A DNA stretch of 64,000 nucleotides from Strigamia acuminata (lineage: Eukaryota > Arthropoda > Chilopoda > Geophilomorpha > Linotaeniidae), in NCBI GenBank assembly GCA_949358305.1, contig OX442323.1:1984001-2048000 (forward strand). The letters are read 5' to 3'. The notes under the pieces are model-generated. The model saw only the letters and a program-made list of their open reading frames with translations. It did no database searches and had not been told where the DNA came from. The translations under genes and the position numbers were made by a program. This document shows, in pieces, positions 47,011 through 59,316 of the stretch (the first letter of the stretch is position 1; the number at the start of each line of letters is the position of its first letter).

Positions 47011-48863
47011 ATCAGCATTTAGTTCTAAAACCGTGTTCACGATACACTAGGAAGATGGTTTTGAGTTTTGACGAGGAGAAGTCAACATACTTGCAAGCAG
47101 GCCTGGTGTTTCCCTTTGGGACTTTGTGTCATTATGTGGAAATGTGCAGTGATACACTGAAAAACCCCCATAGGATGACTTAGAAGTGCTTCGCGTGGTA
47201 CTGGAGACAATTTCTTGAGATAACATTGCAAAAGAGTTTGTTTTTATCTTGTGTACTTCATCTTTTCCTAGGTCATTTTTAATGTGGCCATTTAGGTTAT
47301 TATCAAGAATCAGCGCACCTTTTGTGCGCAACACGCTTGCTATTCTTGGGACATGCACTCTTGCTAATACTCTTGCAGCAATATCTTACACATTATGCAT
47401 TGCTGGGAAAATGAGACAGCATATATTAGGATAAGGTGCGAATAATGGAACACTGAAATGCAGATGTAATGTAAGAACTCGACTTTTGAGACTTAATTAA
47501 ACTTTAATGATAAAAGTTGGAAAGAGAATATCTGAGAAGTCTTGTTGGAAATTTCAAACAGCAATATTGTTGGAGATCAGTCTTCAAACACTATAATACC
47601 AAATAGTTATTGAAAAAAAAAAATTATTTAAGCAACGCATGGGAGTGTTGGTGGTCCAGAAGAAATTGTGGATAACCGGTGTAATATGTAATGTAATGGA
47701 TATGATGTTTAATTAATATATGATTGAGACTAATGTAAGGTTGTGACGACATACTGTATAAACGTTTTGTACATTTGTTCTCCACTTGATGTGTATTGCG
47801 TAACCCCCATGTTTGTAAATCCAACAATTTCATAAACAAATGGTAGCAGAGGATGGTTGGAAATCAAGTTCTCTTTACAGGTTTGGATTCTTTTTTTCGG
47901 CCTTTTAGCAATGGCAAATGAGAAATCGTAATGACATAATTGAGCGTGCTTCTTCCCTTCTTTATCGGCACGTGCAGCTACCAGCTTTGAGCATGAAAAT
48001 GAGCTCTGTTGGAAATTCAAAACGCACATTCTTGCCTCTCTCTCAGACTGATACCATTAATCCACTTGGCATTTTCGCACATACATATCATCATCATCTT
48101 TTGGTGCCACTATAAAATAGCGCCGAGCCGAGCGCGCTGCATTGTGTGGTTGTACGCAAACTCACTCACTTTGACTGTCGGCCATCCCCCTTACTGAAGA
48201 TTTCGCTCACTATGTGTGTGCACTTTAACTGATATTAGGACGGGGCTTATGTGCCTTAATACGAGGCCATTGATTGAAAATTATTGCCACTTTGTGTCAT
48301 GCGCACTTCCCACACTCAAAAGAGCATACTGGGGAGAGAGAGGTGCAGGTCTTCTAACCCATCACCTCGTTGCATGTGCAATACTCTGCAAATGGAAATT
48401 GGGAGAGGAATATTTCCAACAGATAAGTTTGCACCAAATAAAAGGATGAAAAGTATAAAAAACTTTTAAAATGATTCAACTCGCTGAACGATGATAAAAC
48501 TCGAGAAATTCTAAAGGTTTTGTTTTATTCTTTCACGCACTATAAATTTAAGTCCACGATTACTTGGTTGATGCTCCCAAATCATGCATTGCTCATATTT
48601 GTATTTGTAAAAGTAAAATGCATTTAATTATTATTAGGACAACTAGGTTAATTTACATGTTAAAACATTTCATTTTTATTTTTTATTAGTGTCCTTTCAA
48701 ATGTTAATGTGATGACTACTGCAAGACGCATGCGCAGATTGTATCACTACCTCAAAAGGAAAATGCAAAAGGAAGAAAAGTGACCCCATTGATCCCTTTT
48801 GCTAGCGATGAGGTTTCTTTTATGTCACATCCACTGACCAAAAGTAACAAAAGGTTCTTCTCG
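47011..48863. other. Intronic stretch, no gene; one TATA-like site
   Basis: Non-coding. TATAAAATA at 48111-48119 is followed by CpG-rich AGCGCCGAGCCGAGCGCGCT, which could be a core promoter, but there is no coding or spliced exon after it that I can support. Confidence 0.35.
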
Positions 48864-48981
48864 GTGCGGTTTGGACATAGCGTCGTCCGGACAGGTTTGT
48901 TAAGGCCCAACCTATATCCAGCAATGTTAAATTCCTTCCCCCATCCGTTAGGCTAAACTACTGGCTATGTCCGGACCACAC
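48864..48981. mobile_element. Small inverted-repeat element with GTCCGGAC motifs
   Basis: The left end GTGCGGTTTGGACATAGC (48864-48881) and the complement of the right end GCTATGTCCGGACCACAC (48964-48981) agree at 15 of 18 positions. A GTCCGGAC palindrome sits just inside the left end. I see no obvious target duplication, so it may be a MITE or simply a hairpin-forming repeat. Confidence 0.5.
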
Positions 48982-51185
48982 ACTACATATATTTAAACAA
49001 TGTTATTTCAATATTGTGATTGTTTAAGGCATTTCCAACCTTTGGGTCGGCAGTATGAAAGGTTGGGAAGCGCCACGCTAGGGTGGAACAATATCAAATA
49101 GAGTATAGATGTCGTGAGGCAACAAATACGTCCAGCCCAAGATGTATTTATAAAGGGAGCTGAACAAAGAAGTGATTAAAGAGGTTTTGTGATTTGTAAT
49201 TGCCTTTGTAAGCCCGCTTGACCTTGGCAGTGAAGTTGTATGCGCGCCACCTAGCCAGGTTTCGTAAATGTGTAAGGGGGAGGGGTGGTGGGTGGTAGAC
49301 AAAAGGCCCTTGAGGTTATTTCTGAATCTGTCAATTGCAACGTAACAAAGTCCGGTGTTCATCAGAGGCTTCTGATGATAATAACATATTGCTTTCTTGA
49401 TCCAGGGGCGGTTTCTGCACAAAGGGGTTGGGTTGGATTTTTTTTTAATTTTTTTAATTTTTTTTTCTTGTTGTTGCGTGGTACGAACAATGGTGAGCTG
49501 GAAGTAGTAAATTTGGTGGAGTTGAGGCTGGAATTGATTTAATTATCAGTGTGATGGTCAATAGTTGGTTAAATTGCAGTAATTAAAGATTTAATTATTC
49601 ATATAACGTTGGGGTTGATTCAATTAGAGGATATTTGCATTGTAATTTGTAATTTAAGTGTAATTGTGTGTCTTGAAGCACTTAGGGTGATTGATTTAAC
49701 CCCAAAATGGAGTTTTACGCCTTTGAAATGGCGTTTTGTGGTTGGATTTTGACTAGAATTGCGTTTTAGTGCGTTGGAATTCGGTCTAGCAGGGTTTAGT
49801 GTGCACAATACTTTTTTATTTTTTGAAGTGTTGTTCCAGTTGACTGGGTTGGCATAATTTTCACTGACATGTAATATCCAAAATACATGGGTTGTTTGAA
49901 TGGAATTTGCAATTTTTTTGAGAGTTAAAAAGGGGAAAGAGCAAGATTTATTGAAGTGGATGCAATAATACTATTTTAACTATAAGGGTTGATGTAACAT
50001 TTTTTTTGTTTAAAGTTTAAAAATATCGTGATTTAGTTGGGTTTGAAATTCTTCAAATCCTCAAAAACAAACTTTTTTGAAAGGGGGGAAAAAAGAAATC
50101 CCAAAAATATCTAAAGTGAAAAAAGGCGGAAAAGTAAAGGAAATCATAATTTTCCAGTCTGTGTGTGTTGCGCACATTCATCATGGAATGGAAGTTGCAC
50201 AAATTAGCAACAACATCTGGCAAGTCAACCGATTTATGATAATCCCTGCACTTGGCTTTCTTGAATTACTTCCCATAACTATCTCGTAAACCAAGCTCTT
50301 CATTCCCTTTGCATATTCTAATTCAGTTAACTGAAATTCAGAAATCTGACGACTTTCGCCAAACCAGGAGCAATAACAATAAGTGGGTTCAAATTGGGTT
50401 AGAAAACTTTCCTTATCTTAAAGAGTGTTTACTAACGTTAGAAAAAGAAATAAATGTTGCATGAATGCGGGGCCCGGGGCCTGGGGCCCGGGTTCATTGA
50501 GATTGAGTTTTGTGAGCTGGTTATTTAAGGCAATTGGTGAGCTGTGACTATTTTTTAGGTTGCTGGGTCATGGGTCTACCACTTAAAATGAATAATTTGT
50601 GTTTGCAAGGGAGGGAAAGTCAGACTACTGCACTTGTCTGTTACTGTCACGTGTTGGCTAATCTACAAATGTTTTTTTTGCTCGCAACTCGACATGGTGT
50701 GGGTAAGTTATGTAGTTGTAACAAGTTGGGAAAATGTTGGGAGAGGATAAAATATGGACTAGTATGTTTTTTATGAGTGTGTTATTGTGAATTTTAAATA
50801 GGGGGAGGAAAGATTTGTTGGTGTTTAGATATTATTCGTTTTTGTGTTGGTTGGTTGGTTGGTTGGAGGTGATGGGTGCCAGGGTGCGTGTTTCAAGTTG
50901 TTAAAGAGTTGTGATGTTTTATTTAGAGTTTGGGCTGCTCTTTTGACCATAAATGGCTCATTGGGTTGAAAAAATGAACATTTGCACTTAAAATTTGCAC
51001 ATTTGGAGATAAGAGATCGCATTTGGAAAAGTGCATATTTTCATTAAAAAAAAGAGCATGCTTGGCATAAGATGGATGGACAGTGACTCTGAAAAGTAAA
51101 TGTTTTTTTATTTTTATGCTTCAATCACAATTTGCATTAAAAAGTGATAAGTTTTCTTTAATAAATGACACATTTCAATGAATAA
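48982..51185. other. Intronic stretch, no gene recognised
   Basis: Non-coding. A GC-rich palindromic patch GGGGCCCGGGGCCTGGGGCC lies at 50469-50488 and four GGTT units lie near 50847-50864. Confidence 0.45.
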
Positions 51186-51189
51186 AAAA

Positions 51190-51480
51190 TGGAAAATTTG
51201 CGGATAAATGTCACATTTTCATCAAAACGTGGCATTTTTTGTTTATTTTTATAATAAATGTCACATTTACATCAAAATGTGGGATTTTTGCATCAGAATG
51301 TGGCAAATTTGCATCAGAATGTGGCAAATTTGCATCGAAAAATGGCAAATTTGCATCAAAATGTCACATTTTCATCAAAAAAGGCCTTTTTTTTGCTCAT
51401 TTGCATAATACATTTCAAATTTGAAACTAAATGCGGCAAATTTGCATCCAAAAAATGCAAATCTGCATCACGTTTTTAAT
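51190..51480. repeat. Minisatellite, unit about 21 bp (GCATCAGAATGTGGCAAATTT)
   Basis: About 12 imperfect copies, best in 51280-51370, degrading outwards into TTTCATCAAAACGTGGCATT variants. Several frames remain open across it because of the period. These are not genes. Confidence 0.8.
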
Positions 51481-52310
51481 CAAGACATGGCATTGTTTCG
51501 CTCGTTTGCATTAGAAAAGACTTTTGTTTATTATATGAAAATATTTCTGACAGTTGATAATAGAAAATATACGGGAAAAGGGCTTCATCGGGTATTGCAT
51601 TTTAAATTCAATTTTAATTAAATCGTGCTGCAGTTATTGTATAATTAATAAATAATATATTTTAAAAAGCAGCCGCTGTACAAGGCGATGAATTTTGTAT
51701 GAAATGTAAATAGTTTTAAGCTAGAAAACCGGGAATATTGAAATTTCGAGTAACCGTAAAAGCAAACATCCACAAATATTTGCATACTTAATATTTGTTC
51801 TTTTTTGCTCTTGGTTTTCTATCCTTTTAGAGTTCAGGCACAGAGATGCAAATTTTATGCGAGTTATCCAGCTAGAGTCACGAAAAGACAAAAGATAAAA
51901 AGAAAAAAAAAACTTACGTTACACAAACAAGAAGGGAGAGGAAAGAGTGAAATGTTGTAAAAAGCTGTTTACAGACCACCAATTTGGAATCTTAGGGACA
52001 GCTAAGGAAAACAAACCCGAAAAAGAAAAACAGTTTACTGCGGCTTGTAAGAGGCTAAATCACCAAAAGTGTGTCCAGGCTGACAATGTAGACTACTTGA
52101 ACTTGTACTAAAGGACAGAGCTGGATGGGGGGAATTGCTGGAGATTTAAGATTTACAAATCCATGGAATACTAGACAATCTTGAGACGTCTAAGATGTGG
52201 ATTTGACTTTGGTAAATAGATTGTAGAGAATCAGTAACACCTTATAAACATTTTAGGTACATTTTTAAAATTCTGTGGAAATGTTGAAAATTTTATGAAA
52301 TTAGCAATAC
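51481..52310. other. Intronic stretch, nothing recognised
   Basis: AT-rich non-coding DNA with no feature that I can support. Confidence 0.5.
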
Positions 52311-52314
52311 ATTT

Positions 52315-52850
52315 TGACAATTGATAGTAAATCTTGAAAATTTTAGGATATTTATAGCAGATCTTAAAATTTTAGGATATTTATAGCAAATCTTAAAATT
52401 TTAGGATATTTATAGCAAATCATAAAATTTTAGGATATTTATGGTACATCGTGGAAATTTTACAATATTCATAGAAAATCTTAAGAAATCCACAGAAAAT
52501 GTCTTAAAATCCATAGAAAATGTCTTAAAATCCATAGAAAATGTCTTAAAATCCATAGAAAATGTCTTAAAATCCATAGAAAATGTCTTAAAATCCATAG
52601 AAAATGTCTTAAAATCCATAGAAAATGTCTTAAAATCCATAGAAAATGTCTTAAAACACATATAAAATGTCTTAAAATCCATATAAAATGTCTTAAAATC
52701 CATATAAAATGTCTTAAAATCCATATAAAATGTCTTAAAATCCATATAAAATGTCTTAAAATCCATAGAAAATCTTAAGAAATCCATAGAAAATCTTAAC
52801 AAATCCATAGAAAATCTTAACAAATCCATAGAAAATCCTTAAAAAAAGAA
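52315..52850. repeat. Minisatellite, core unit 21 bp (TCTTAAAATCCATAGAAAATG)
   Basis: The left edge has about 29-bp units (ATCTTAAAATTTTAGGATATTTATAGCAA). From about 52490 come 14 or more 21-bp units. A first block carries CCATAGAAAATG, a second block (about 52668-52750) CCATATAAAATG, and the right end AGAAAATCTTAAGAAATCC. Block-wise variants suggest successive local amplifications. The minus-strand 139-codon frame is an artefact of a period divisible by three. Confidence 0.9.
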
Positions 52851-53750
52851 AGAAAACCATCATAAATCCTAAAATTCATATCCCAATGAAACATTTGAAA
52901 TTCCAAACATTTACATCGCAACAAGCCGACCTCTTGAATGTGCGATCAATTCCAATTTCACTTTCCAAATTGACCCTAAACGATAAATATTGTCTCCTCC
53001 TCGAAGACACAGCAACCTAAGCCATAGTTAGACGGTCAGAGGTGAGCTCACCAGTTAATTACAACTGAATGTTTACGTGGCCGCGACGTAAGAACATCGA
53101 TGCGTGTCCAACACATGCGTGGGAAATGCGCTTGGCTTCATCGGCGAGGAAACACTGGTTACCACTCAATCACCTAGTGGCAGCACAACACCACGGTGTG
53201 TATGTTGTGCAAATGGACTGGAACTGCAGCTGGGAAACGAACGGGGAATGGAGATTGGGGCAGTGTAACTCTGACTCCACTTCGCGCTTTGCCTTTCTTT
53301 GTTTCAAATAATTAAGTGCAGGCCTTTTTTTGCGACTCACCAATTAATACGGGGATGGAATTTTATTTTTGATGGCTGAGGAGTAATGGTAATGATAGGA
53401 TAGGGTGTTTTTAATGTTCAAAGTGTGGGCCAACTATTGCGTAGGATAAACAAGTGCATTGTGGGCATTTTGGAAATTGGCTGCTGTCACACGTTTATGA
53501 TTGGGAGTGAGGCGGTCCCAGGAGCTGTTTGGGAGGCAATTTGATTTTTTTTTTAAATGTGGGTTGGTCGATTTAATTTTTTTTTGTTTGGTTTTTAAGG
53601 GTCACATTAAATCATTTTATCATAAGCTTCGAGTGCCTTTAGGGCTTACTGGCAATTGATGGAACAGTTTGTGGTGTTAATGTGGAAATAATGGGTGGAA
53701 AAGTGAATTTTGGAGTAAGATGTTGGGAACACGTTGTCTTGGGGTGAAGA
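52851..53750. other. Intronic stretch, no gene recognised
   Basis: Non-coding. An 80-codon frame at 53069-53311 has no recognisable similarity, and flanking splice sites are unconvincing. Confidence 0.4.
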
Positions 53751-53754
53751 ATGT

Positions 53755-54045
53755 TGAGGGTTTGGTGTAAAATGTTGAGTTTTGGTGTAAAATGTTGAGT
53801 TTTGGTGTAAAATGTTGAGTTTTGGTATAAAATGTCGAGTTTTGGTGTAAAATGTTGAGTTTTGGTCTAAAATGTTGAGTTTTGGTCTAAAATGTCGAGT
53901 TTTGGTGTAAAATGTTGAGTTTTGGTGTAAAATGTTGAGTTTTGGTGTAAAATATTGAATTTTGGTGTAAAATGTCGAGTTTTGGTCTAATATGTTGACT
54001 TTTGGTGTAAAATGTTGAGTTTTGGTGAAAAATGTTGAAACATGT
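53755..54045. repeat. 20-bp minisatellite (TTTGGTGTAAAATGTTGAGT)
   Basis: About 14 copies in strict 20-bp register, with single-base variants such as GTCTAAAATG for GTGTAAAATG and TGTCGAG for TGTTGAG. Confidence 0.92.
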
Positions 54046-54424
54046 TTTTTTAATTTTTTTTTTTTATAATTAACCGCACTAAGATAACTTGGAAAAAAAA
54101 CAAATTAGGCCTGAAGTGTGATTAAGTCAGGACTAAATCTGTAGAGACCAGAAAGGTTTAAAAATAGATTATGGGGAGGATCCAACTTCTCTTTGATACT
54201 TTGTAAAGTGACACAGTAACAAAAGGGTTAGAGAAAAGGGACATTCTCCCTCTCTTATGGCCCACCTAATTTCCTGTCACCATTGATGTTGTTACTTCCG
54301 GTTTGGTGGTGCGCCTTTTGCTTTACTCTAACCAATTTTACCGATTATCCTCACGAATTAGACAAGGTAAAAGAAGAAGAATAAAACACAATAGAAAACT
54401 TTACGGTTTTGACAAATTTTTACC

Positions 54425-54605
54425 ATTATTTTGAGAAATTTCAGAAATATAAAAGAAATATATATTTTGAAAAAAATGAGAAATTTCAGAAATATAAAAG
54501 AAATATATATTTTGAAAAAAATGAGAAATTTCAGAAATATAAAAGAAATATATATTTTGAAAAAAATACTTTTAGAAATTTTCAGAAATTTGAAAAAATA
54601 TTTTG
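54425..54605. repeat. 45-bp tandem repeat, three near-identical copies
   Basis: The unit starts GAGAAATTTCAGAAATATAA and ends TATTTTGAAAAAAAT. Copies at about 54432, 54477 and 54522 are almost identical, followed by a degenerate tail. Forty-five bases equal 15 codons, so the frame stays open without meaning. Confidence 0.9.
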
Positions 54606-55670
54606 AGTAATTTTTAGAAATTTAAAAAAATATTTTTTGAAATTTTCTAAATTTCTAAAATGCCATGGCTGGATTTGCCCGGAATCAATTACGAATACCA
54701 ATATTACGAGTGTTAGTATCTGTTTCGAGGAATTTAGAGATGGGATATAAAGATATCTGTAATCAAGTCACGTGTTTGCTACTTTTTCGAATTTTTTTAT
54801 TTTAAGTGAAAAGTGGAATAGTGAAAGATCGTGATAGATTTATGTAGAATTTCCAGGAACGACAATAACTCATTGAAATAGTGAGTTTTATTGGTGCGGA
54901 ATGAGTTTTTCTTTTCTTTTTTTCTTTTCTAATGGGCAAGGAAATTAGTCGAGGTTAATTCGGTTTTGTTGATAAATTTTTGAAACGTTTTTCGTTTGAT
55001 CTTTTGCTCGCGAAATGCAATCCTGCTAATTTAATTGGAGATTAATGCTCGGTGCCATTAGGCTTATTCCGGTGCGATCGAGTACAAAGAAGCAGAAGTG
55101 TGTTGATCGCATTAATCCAATTGAAAATTAAATGAGGGACACGACAATGGTTTTAGCCTCGGGTTTTTTCGTCGGTTGTGGAGGGAATTTTAATCTTTTC
55201 GTCGTATCGTGTTTGCATATTTGCATAGTTCGGTTTGTTTGTGGGAGATGGAATTGCATTTTTGGTATTTCGTTGTTTTGGCTTTTTAGACGTGGAATTG
55301 GATTTTGGAGCGTGTTTGTCCGCTTTAATTTTGTTGTTTTGTAATTAGTGTTTGTTTTGGTTGTGGTTGTGGTTGGTTAGTTTAGGGGTTTTGCGATTTG
55401 AGATTAAATATTTATTTTTGGTTTTGTGTTGTGGGATTTATTTTGGTAGGAGTATGATTGTGCAGTGTTTGAATTAATGTTGGAAATGGGAGTTTGGTTC
55501 AAGTGGTAATTGGTGGGAAGGAGATTCAAGTAGATCAGTTGTTAATTAATTTAGTGTGTTATCAAGTGGTTGGATAAATTTAATTTGGTCTGAGATTTGC
55601 AGGATGCTAAAAATTCCACAAAGAATACTAAAAATGACAGAAATTAATACAATTTCATAAAAGATCCTAA
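54606..55670. other. Intronic stretch, nothing recognised
   Basis: T/G-rich non-coding DNA in its second half, no feature that I can support. Confidence 0.45.
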
Positions 55671-55674
55671 AATT

Positions 55675-55950
55675 ACTAAAAATACTAAATTTTAACAAAA
55701 AGTACTAAATTTAATAAAAAAAATAGTAAAATTTACTACAAAGGTAGTAAAATTTACTACAAAGGTAGTAAAATTTACTACAAAAATAGTAAAATTTACT
55801 ACAAAAATAGTAAAATTTACTACAAAAATAGTAAAATTTACTACAAAAATAGTAAAATTTACTACAAAAGTAGTAAAATTTGTCACAAAAATACAAAAAC
55901 TTGTCATAAAAATACTAAAAGTTGTGGCATAAATACTGTATAAAAATTTC
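55675..55950. repeat. 20-bp minisatellite (AAAATAGTAAAATTTACTAC)
   Basis: Seven or eight exact or nearly exact copies at 55725-55880, with looser edges. Each unit contains the palindrome TAGTAAATTTACTA-like string AGTAAAATTTACT, so the array could form repeated hairpins. Confidence 0.92.
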
Positions 55951-57494
55951 ACAAAATTCTAAAAATACATTTAAAATAACAATACAAAAATTTCACACCT
56001 AAAACCTTTAAAACCTTAAAAATCTGCACAAACACCTGAACAACTACGAAATCCACAAACAAACAAAAAACCACCAAGCTAGAAATTTATATTTTTTCTT
56101 TCATTCATTGTTTTAAATTCAATTTAAAAGAAAAAATAAAGCAAAATTAAAAAAAAAATTAAAAAATTAAAAAAAAAATATAGCGATAAATTACAATTAG
56201 GCAAAATCCCAATTACGTGAAATCCCACGTGCATAAAAGGAAAAGAGAAATGAGTTTATACAGGAATGACGTGCCTCTTCCACTCGTTAATTGGTTTGCA
56301 CAATGCTCGAGAAGTAAAAGATTCTTTCATGGTCATGGCTAATGTACTTTTCTTGCTTTCTCCTCTCCCCTGTCCACCCACCAGCCTCCCTTCCCACCCT
56401 TTTTCCATCTCCGAGTGCAGATAGCAAAAAGAGACAACGCACAAAACCACAAGTGTCTTTGCCTATCATCGACTCCGTATATAATTAACTTCTCATCAGA
56501 TACAATCCTCGTCCGCCAACTTAATTAAAGTGCAAAAAGCCAATTGCTATTACAAATCCAGAGGAAAATCGCTCAAAAACTGGTTTGAACGCCCAGATAA
56601 ACTCGGCTCACTCGAGATTTTTCAGACTTTTCGTTCTTTGTTTTGACATTAAACTCGTGGATTCGTAAATTAAAGGCGCGAATGCAAAATGGCAAAAATC
56701 ACTTTCATTTTTCTCTTTTTTTTCATTTATGTGTCTAGCCAGGCGCATACATATAATCATTTGGGCGCCCGAAACGTTGGGGAGAAAAAATAAAAAATAA
56801 AAAATAAAAAATAAAAATACACCTATGTGTTTTTTTGTTTTTTAATTTTTAATTTTTTTTTTGTCACCAAAAATGGCCGATCCATTTTCAGCACCATGTT
56901 GATTATCTAATCAAGCCAGCACTGGATTTTACGACATGTAAACACAGGTTCCTCTTAGAATGATTGTTAGAAGACAAACAAAAGAGTTTTGTGTGTTTAC
57001 TTCCATGACAGCAAAATGCATGTAAACACTGACAAATTGCCCAACAGCTGTTGGGAAAAGTCGAGATTGAGAAAAAATAAAAATGTTTGGGAAACCGCGG
57101 TAGAGAGCATTGCATCTCTTTGATTATTGCAAGACTTTGAGCAGAAAAAGTGTATAAAACGAGGATAAAACGAGGATAAAACGAGGATAAAATGAGGCCA
57201 TTCGTGTGGCAGTTTTGATTAAAAGTGACAAATAGCAAAGTCAATGGTTGAAAATGGTCGTTAAGTAGGATCCTAGTGGCTTTGCACTTTACCTAGAGGA
57301 CTAAACCTCCTCTTCTTTTCTTGCTCCGAGTCTGATGAATGGTGAAAGAATGATCCTCCTAAGCCCTCTTGGACTAAGGGATTTTAGGTGTGTTTTCAAG
57401 GATGTCGCGACATCTGCTCTCCTTACATTCATTTCAACACTAAGCTGCACTTAAGTTCTTGACGTCTACTCTTTTATTCCAATCAATTGATAAT

Positions 57495-57533
<39 letters not shown>

Positions 57534-59195
57534 TAATAATATTTCTATTCTTTACAAGTAATAATGAGTATTTTTTATTTTTTTATTTGCAGGTAAGAAA
57601 CCAATTTAATGACATATTTTGCGTGTGCCGACATACGTAAGTTGGTTTTTCTAACTTTAACTTTGTAAAATATGGTAAAAAAGGTCGTGAGATTTGGAAC
57701 CTTGATTGTCTCTATTATGCAGTCTAAGTAGACATAAGGAACAAATGATAAAACATAAGTTGAAATATTCATTGCGCAAGAAAGAGATAACGTTTAGTGG
57801 CTGCAGTGAAATGACTGGGGTCATACGCGCCATAATCTGACCAATAAAATGAAAAATGGCGGTTTTGTTGCGCTGGAGTGATGAAGTACTTAAAATGGAA
57901 ATGGTTAAATCGTTACAAGGAACCGTGTTGTGGTATACAAATTACTGTCAAAACGCTTTTTTCTTTTTCCTTTTCAAGCGCTTCCACCAACTTGCCACGT
58001 GCAATAAAGGCAGTGCTGCCAGTTATGGAAATCTCTGTGCTGGATTTTGAAAAGCAGAATTTTTATTTCTTTTTTTTCCGTCAACAATTTGTTAAGCTCC
58101 AGGGGACAACTGCAGAAGATGGTTCTAGGAATAGCAAGGCGCACACCCAATGACTTGTGTTAATGTTTGTCTAACTGTTGTGACCTGTGAGTTGGGTTGT
58201 GGAGGAATTAATTATTTAAATTAGCACTTTCTTATCTTATCCCTGGAAAAGAGGGCACAATTTGGAGTCTGCGAAACCGGTTAAAAGTAGTAGAGTAATT
58301 CTAACTCGTTTGGAAATGACGTCTGCTTTTAGACGCTGCGCGCATAACTTGCCATCGACAGTTGATAAGACAGACATTTGAAAGATTCATCGCCACCCGT
58401 GGCGGGAAATTAGCAATCGGCGAAACGTAGGTGAATATCGTCGGCTGCGATCGACAAATTGAATTTGGTCCCATTGTAGCTGTCGGTGGGTTGGGAAGCC
58501 GGGAATGCGAAAGACGAAAGACGAAACGAGACGGCATTTGGGTTAATTCCCATGTTTGTGCTTGAAAGCTGTGCAAACGGTGGAAAGAAGGTTGGATCTA
58601 ATCGCAGTTTGATCAGAGCGAATCCCAAAGCACCTTTTTCGAACAAACAGTGCCAAATGGGCTGTTGAAAATCGGTGCTGACAGATCAGATGGTGGGGGA
58701 CGTTGGTCTGTGGTCAGTATGCAAGTAGCCACTCTAGGAGGTCAGAGTTGCAGCACCCCCACGGACGTGTAGTGCAAGCAAGCTTTTTGTGACAGATAAA
58801 AGGAAGAAGCGTGTAAATGTGTTTGCTCACGATTCGTTCTCTTATTAGAGGAATGCGGCACGGGTGACGTGACGCATGTAAATGGAGTCCTGGTTTTGTT
58901 GCCGCCGAATCATTCGTGACAGGTGTAAAAAGGAGTCCATTACCATTATTGAATATGAAACAAGTCGGGCTTAGCCGCAGAAGATTCTTCCTTTCGCTTT
59001 GCCCGGGATTTGTATAAAGAAAGAATAATGTAATAAATTCGTGAGTGAAGGAAAGTTGAATGGGTTGAAGACATTCTCGGGTCTTATGGGGATGGGAAAC
59101 GAAATTGGCAAAACTTGATCATTTCAAATTCTGGACGTGCCATTTGAATTTGACGTTTGCCACATTTAGACTAAACATCATTTTTAAACAACTGT
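55951..59195. other. Intronic stretch with several microsatellites
   Basis: AAAAAT repeats at about 56790-56816, three to four AAAACGAGGAT units at 57155-57190, and a long AAT microsatellite at about 57499-57542. No coding sequence recognised. Confidence 0.5.
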
Positions 59196-59199
59196 AGAG

Positions 59200-59316
59200 G
59201 TGGGTTCACACTTGGAAGTAAAGTAAAGTAAAGTAAAGTAAAGTAAACAATGAAGAAGTAGAAGTAAGGTAATGCAAGGTAACGCATTTGTGTGAGCTCC
59301 TTTCTAAAAACTTGCG
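59200..59316. repeat. AAGTA pentamer repeat inside a possible MITE
   Basis: GGTGGGTTCACACTTG (59201-59216) leads into six AAGTA pentamers. At the other side CGCATTTGTGTGAGCTCC (59283-59300) is a loose inverted copy of GG-x-TTCACAC. Ends of this form occur in some hAT-type MITEs, but I see no target duplication. Confidence 0.35.

Noticed and set aside
52410-52829. 139-codon minus-strand frame with repeating MDFKTFS units
   Set aside because: Same reason: the 21-bp unit keeps the frame open on both strands.
57330-57350. CTGATGA...GAAA string resembling a hammerhead ribozyme core
   Set aside because: No stem II can form between the two conserved blocks and there are no flanking helices.
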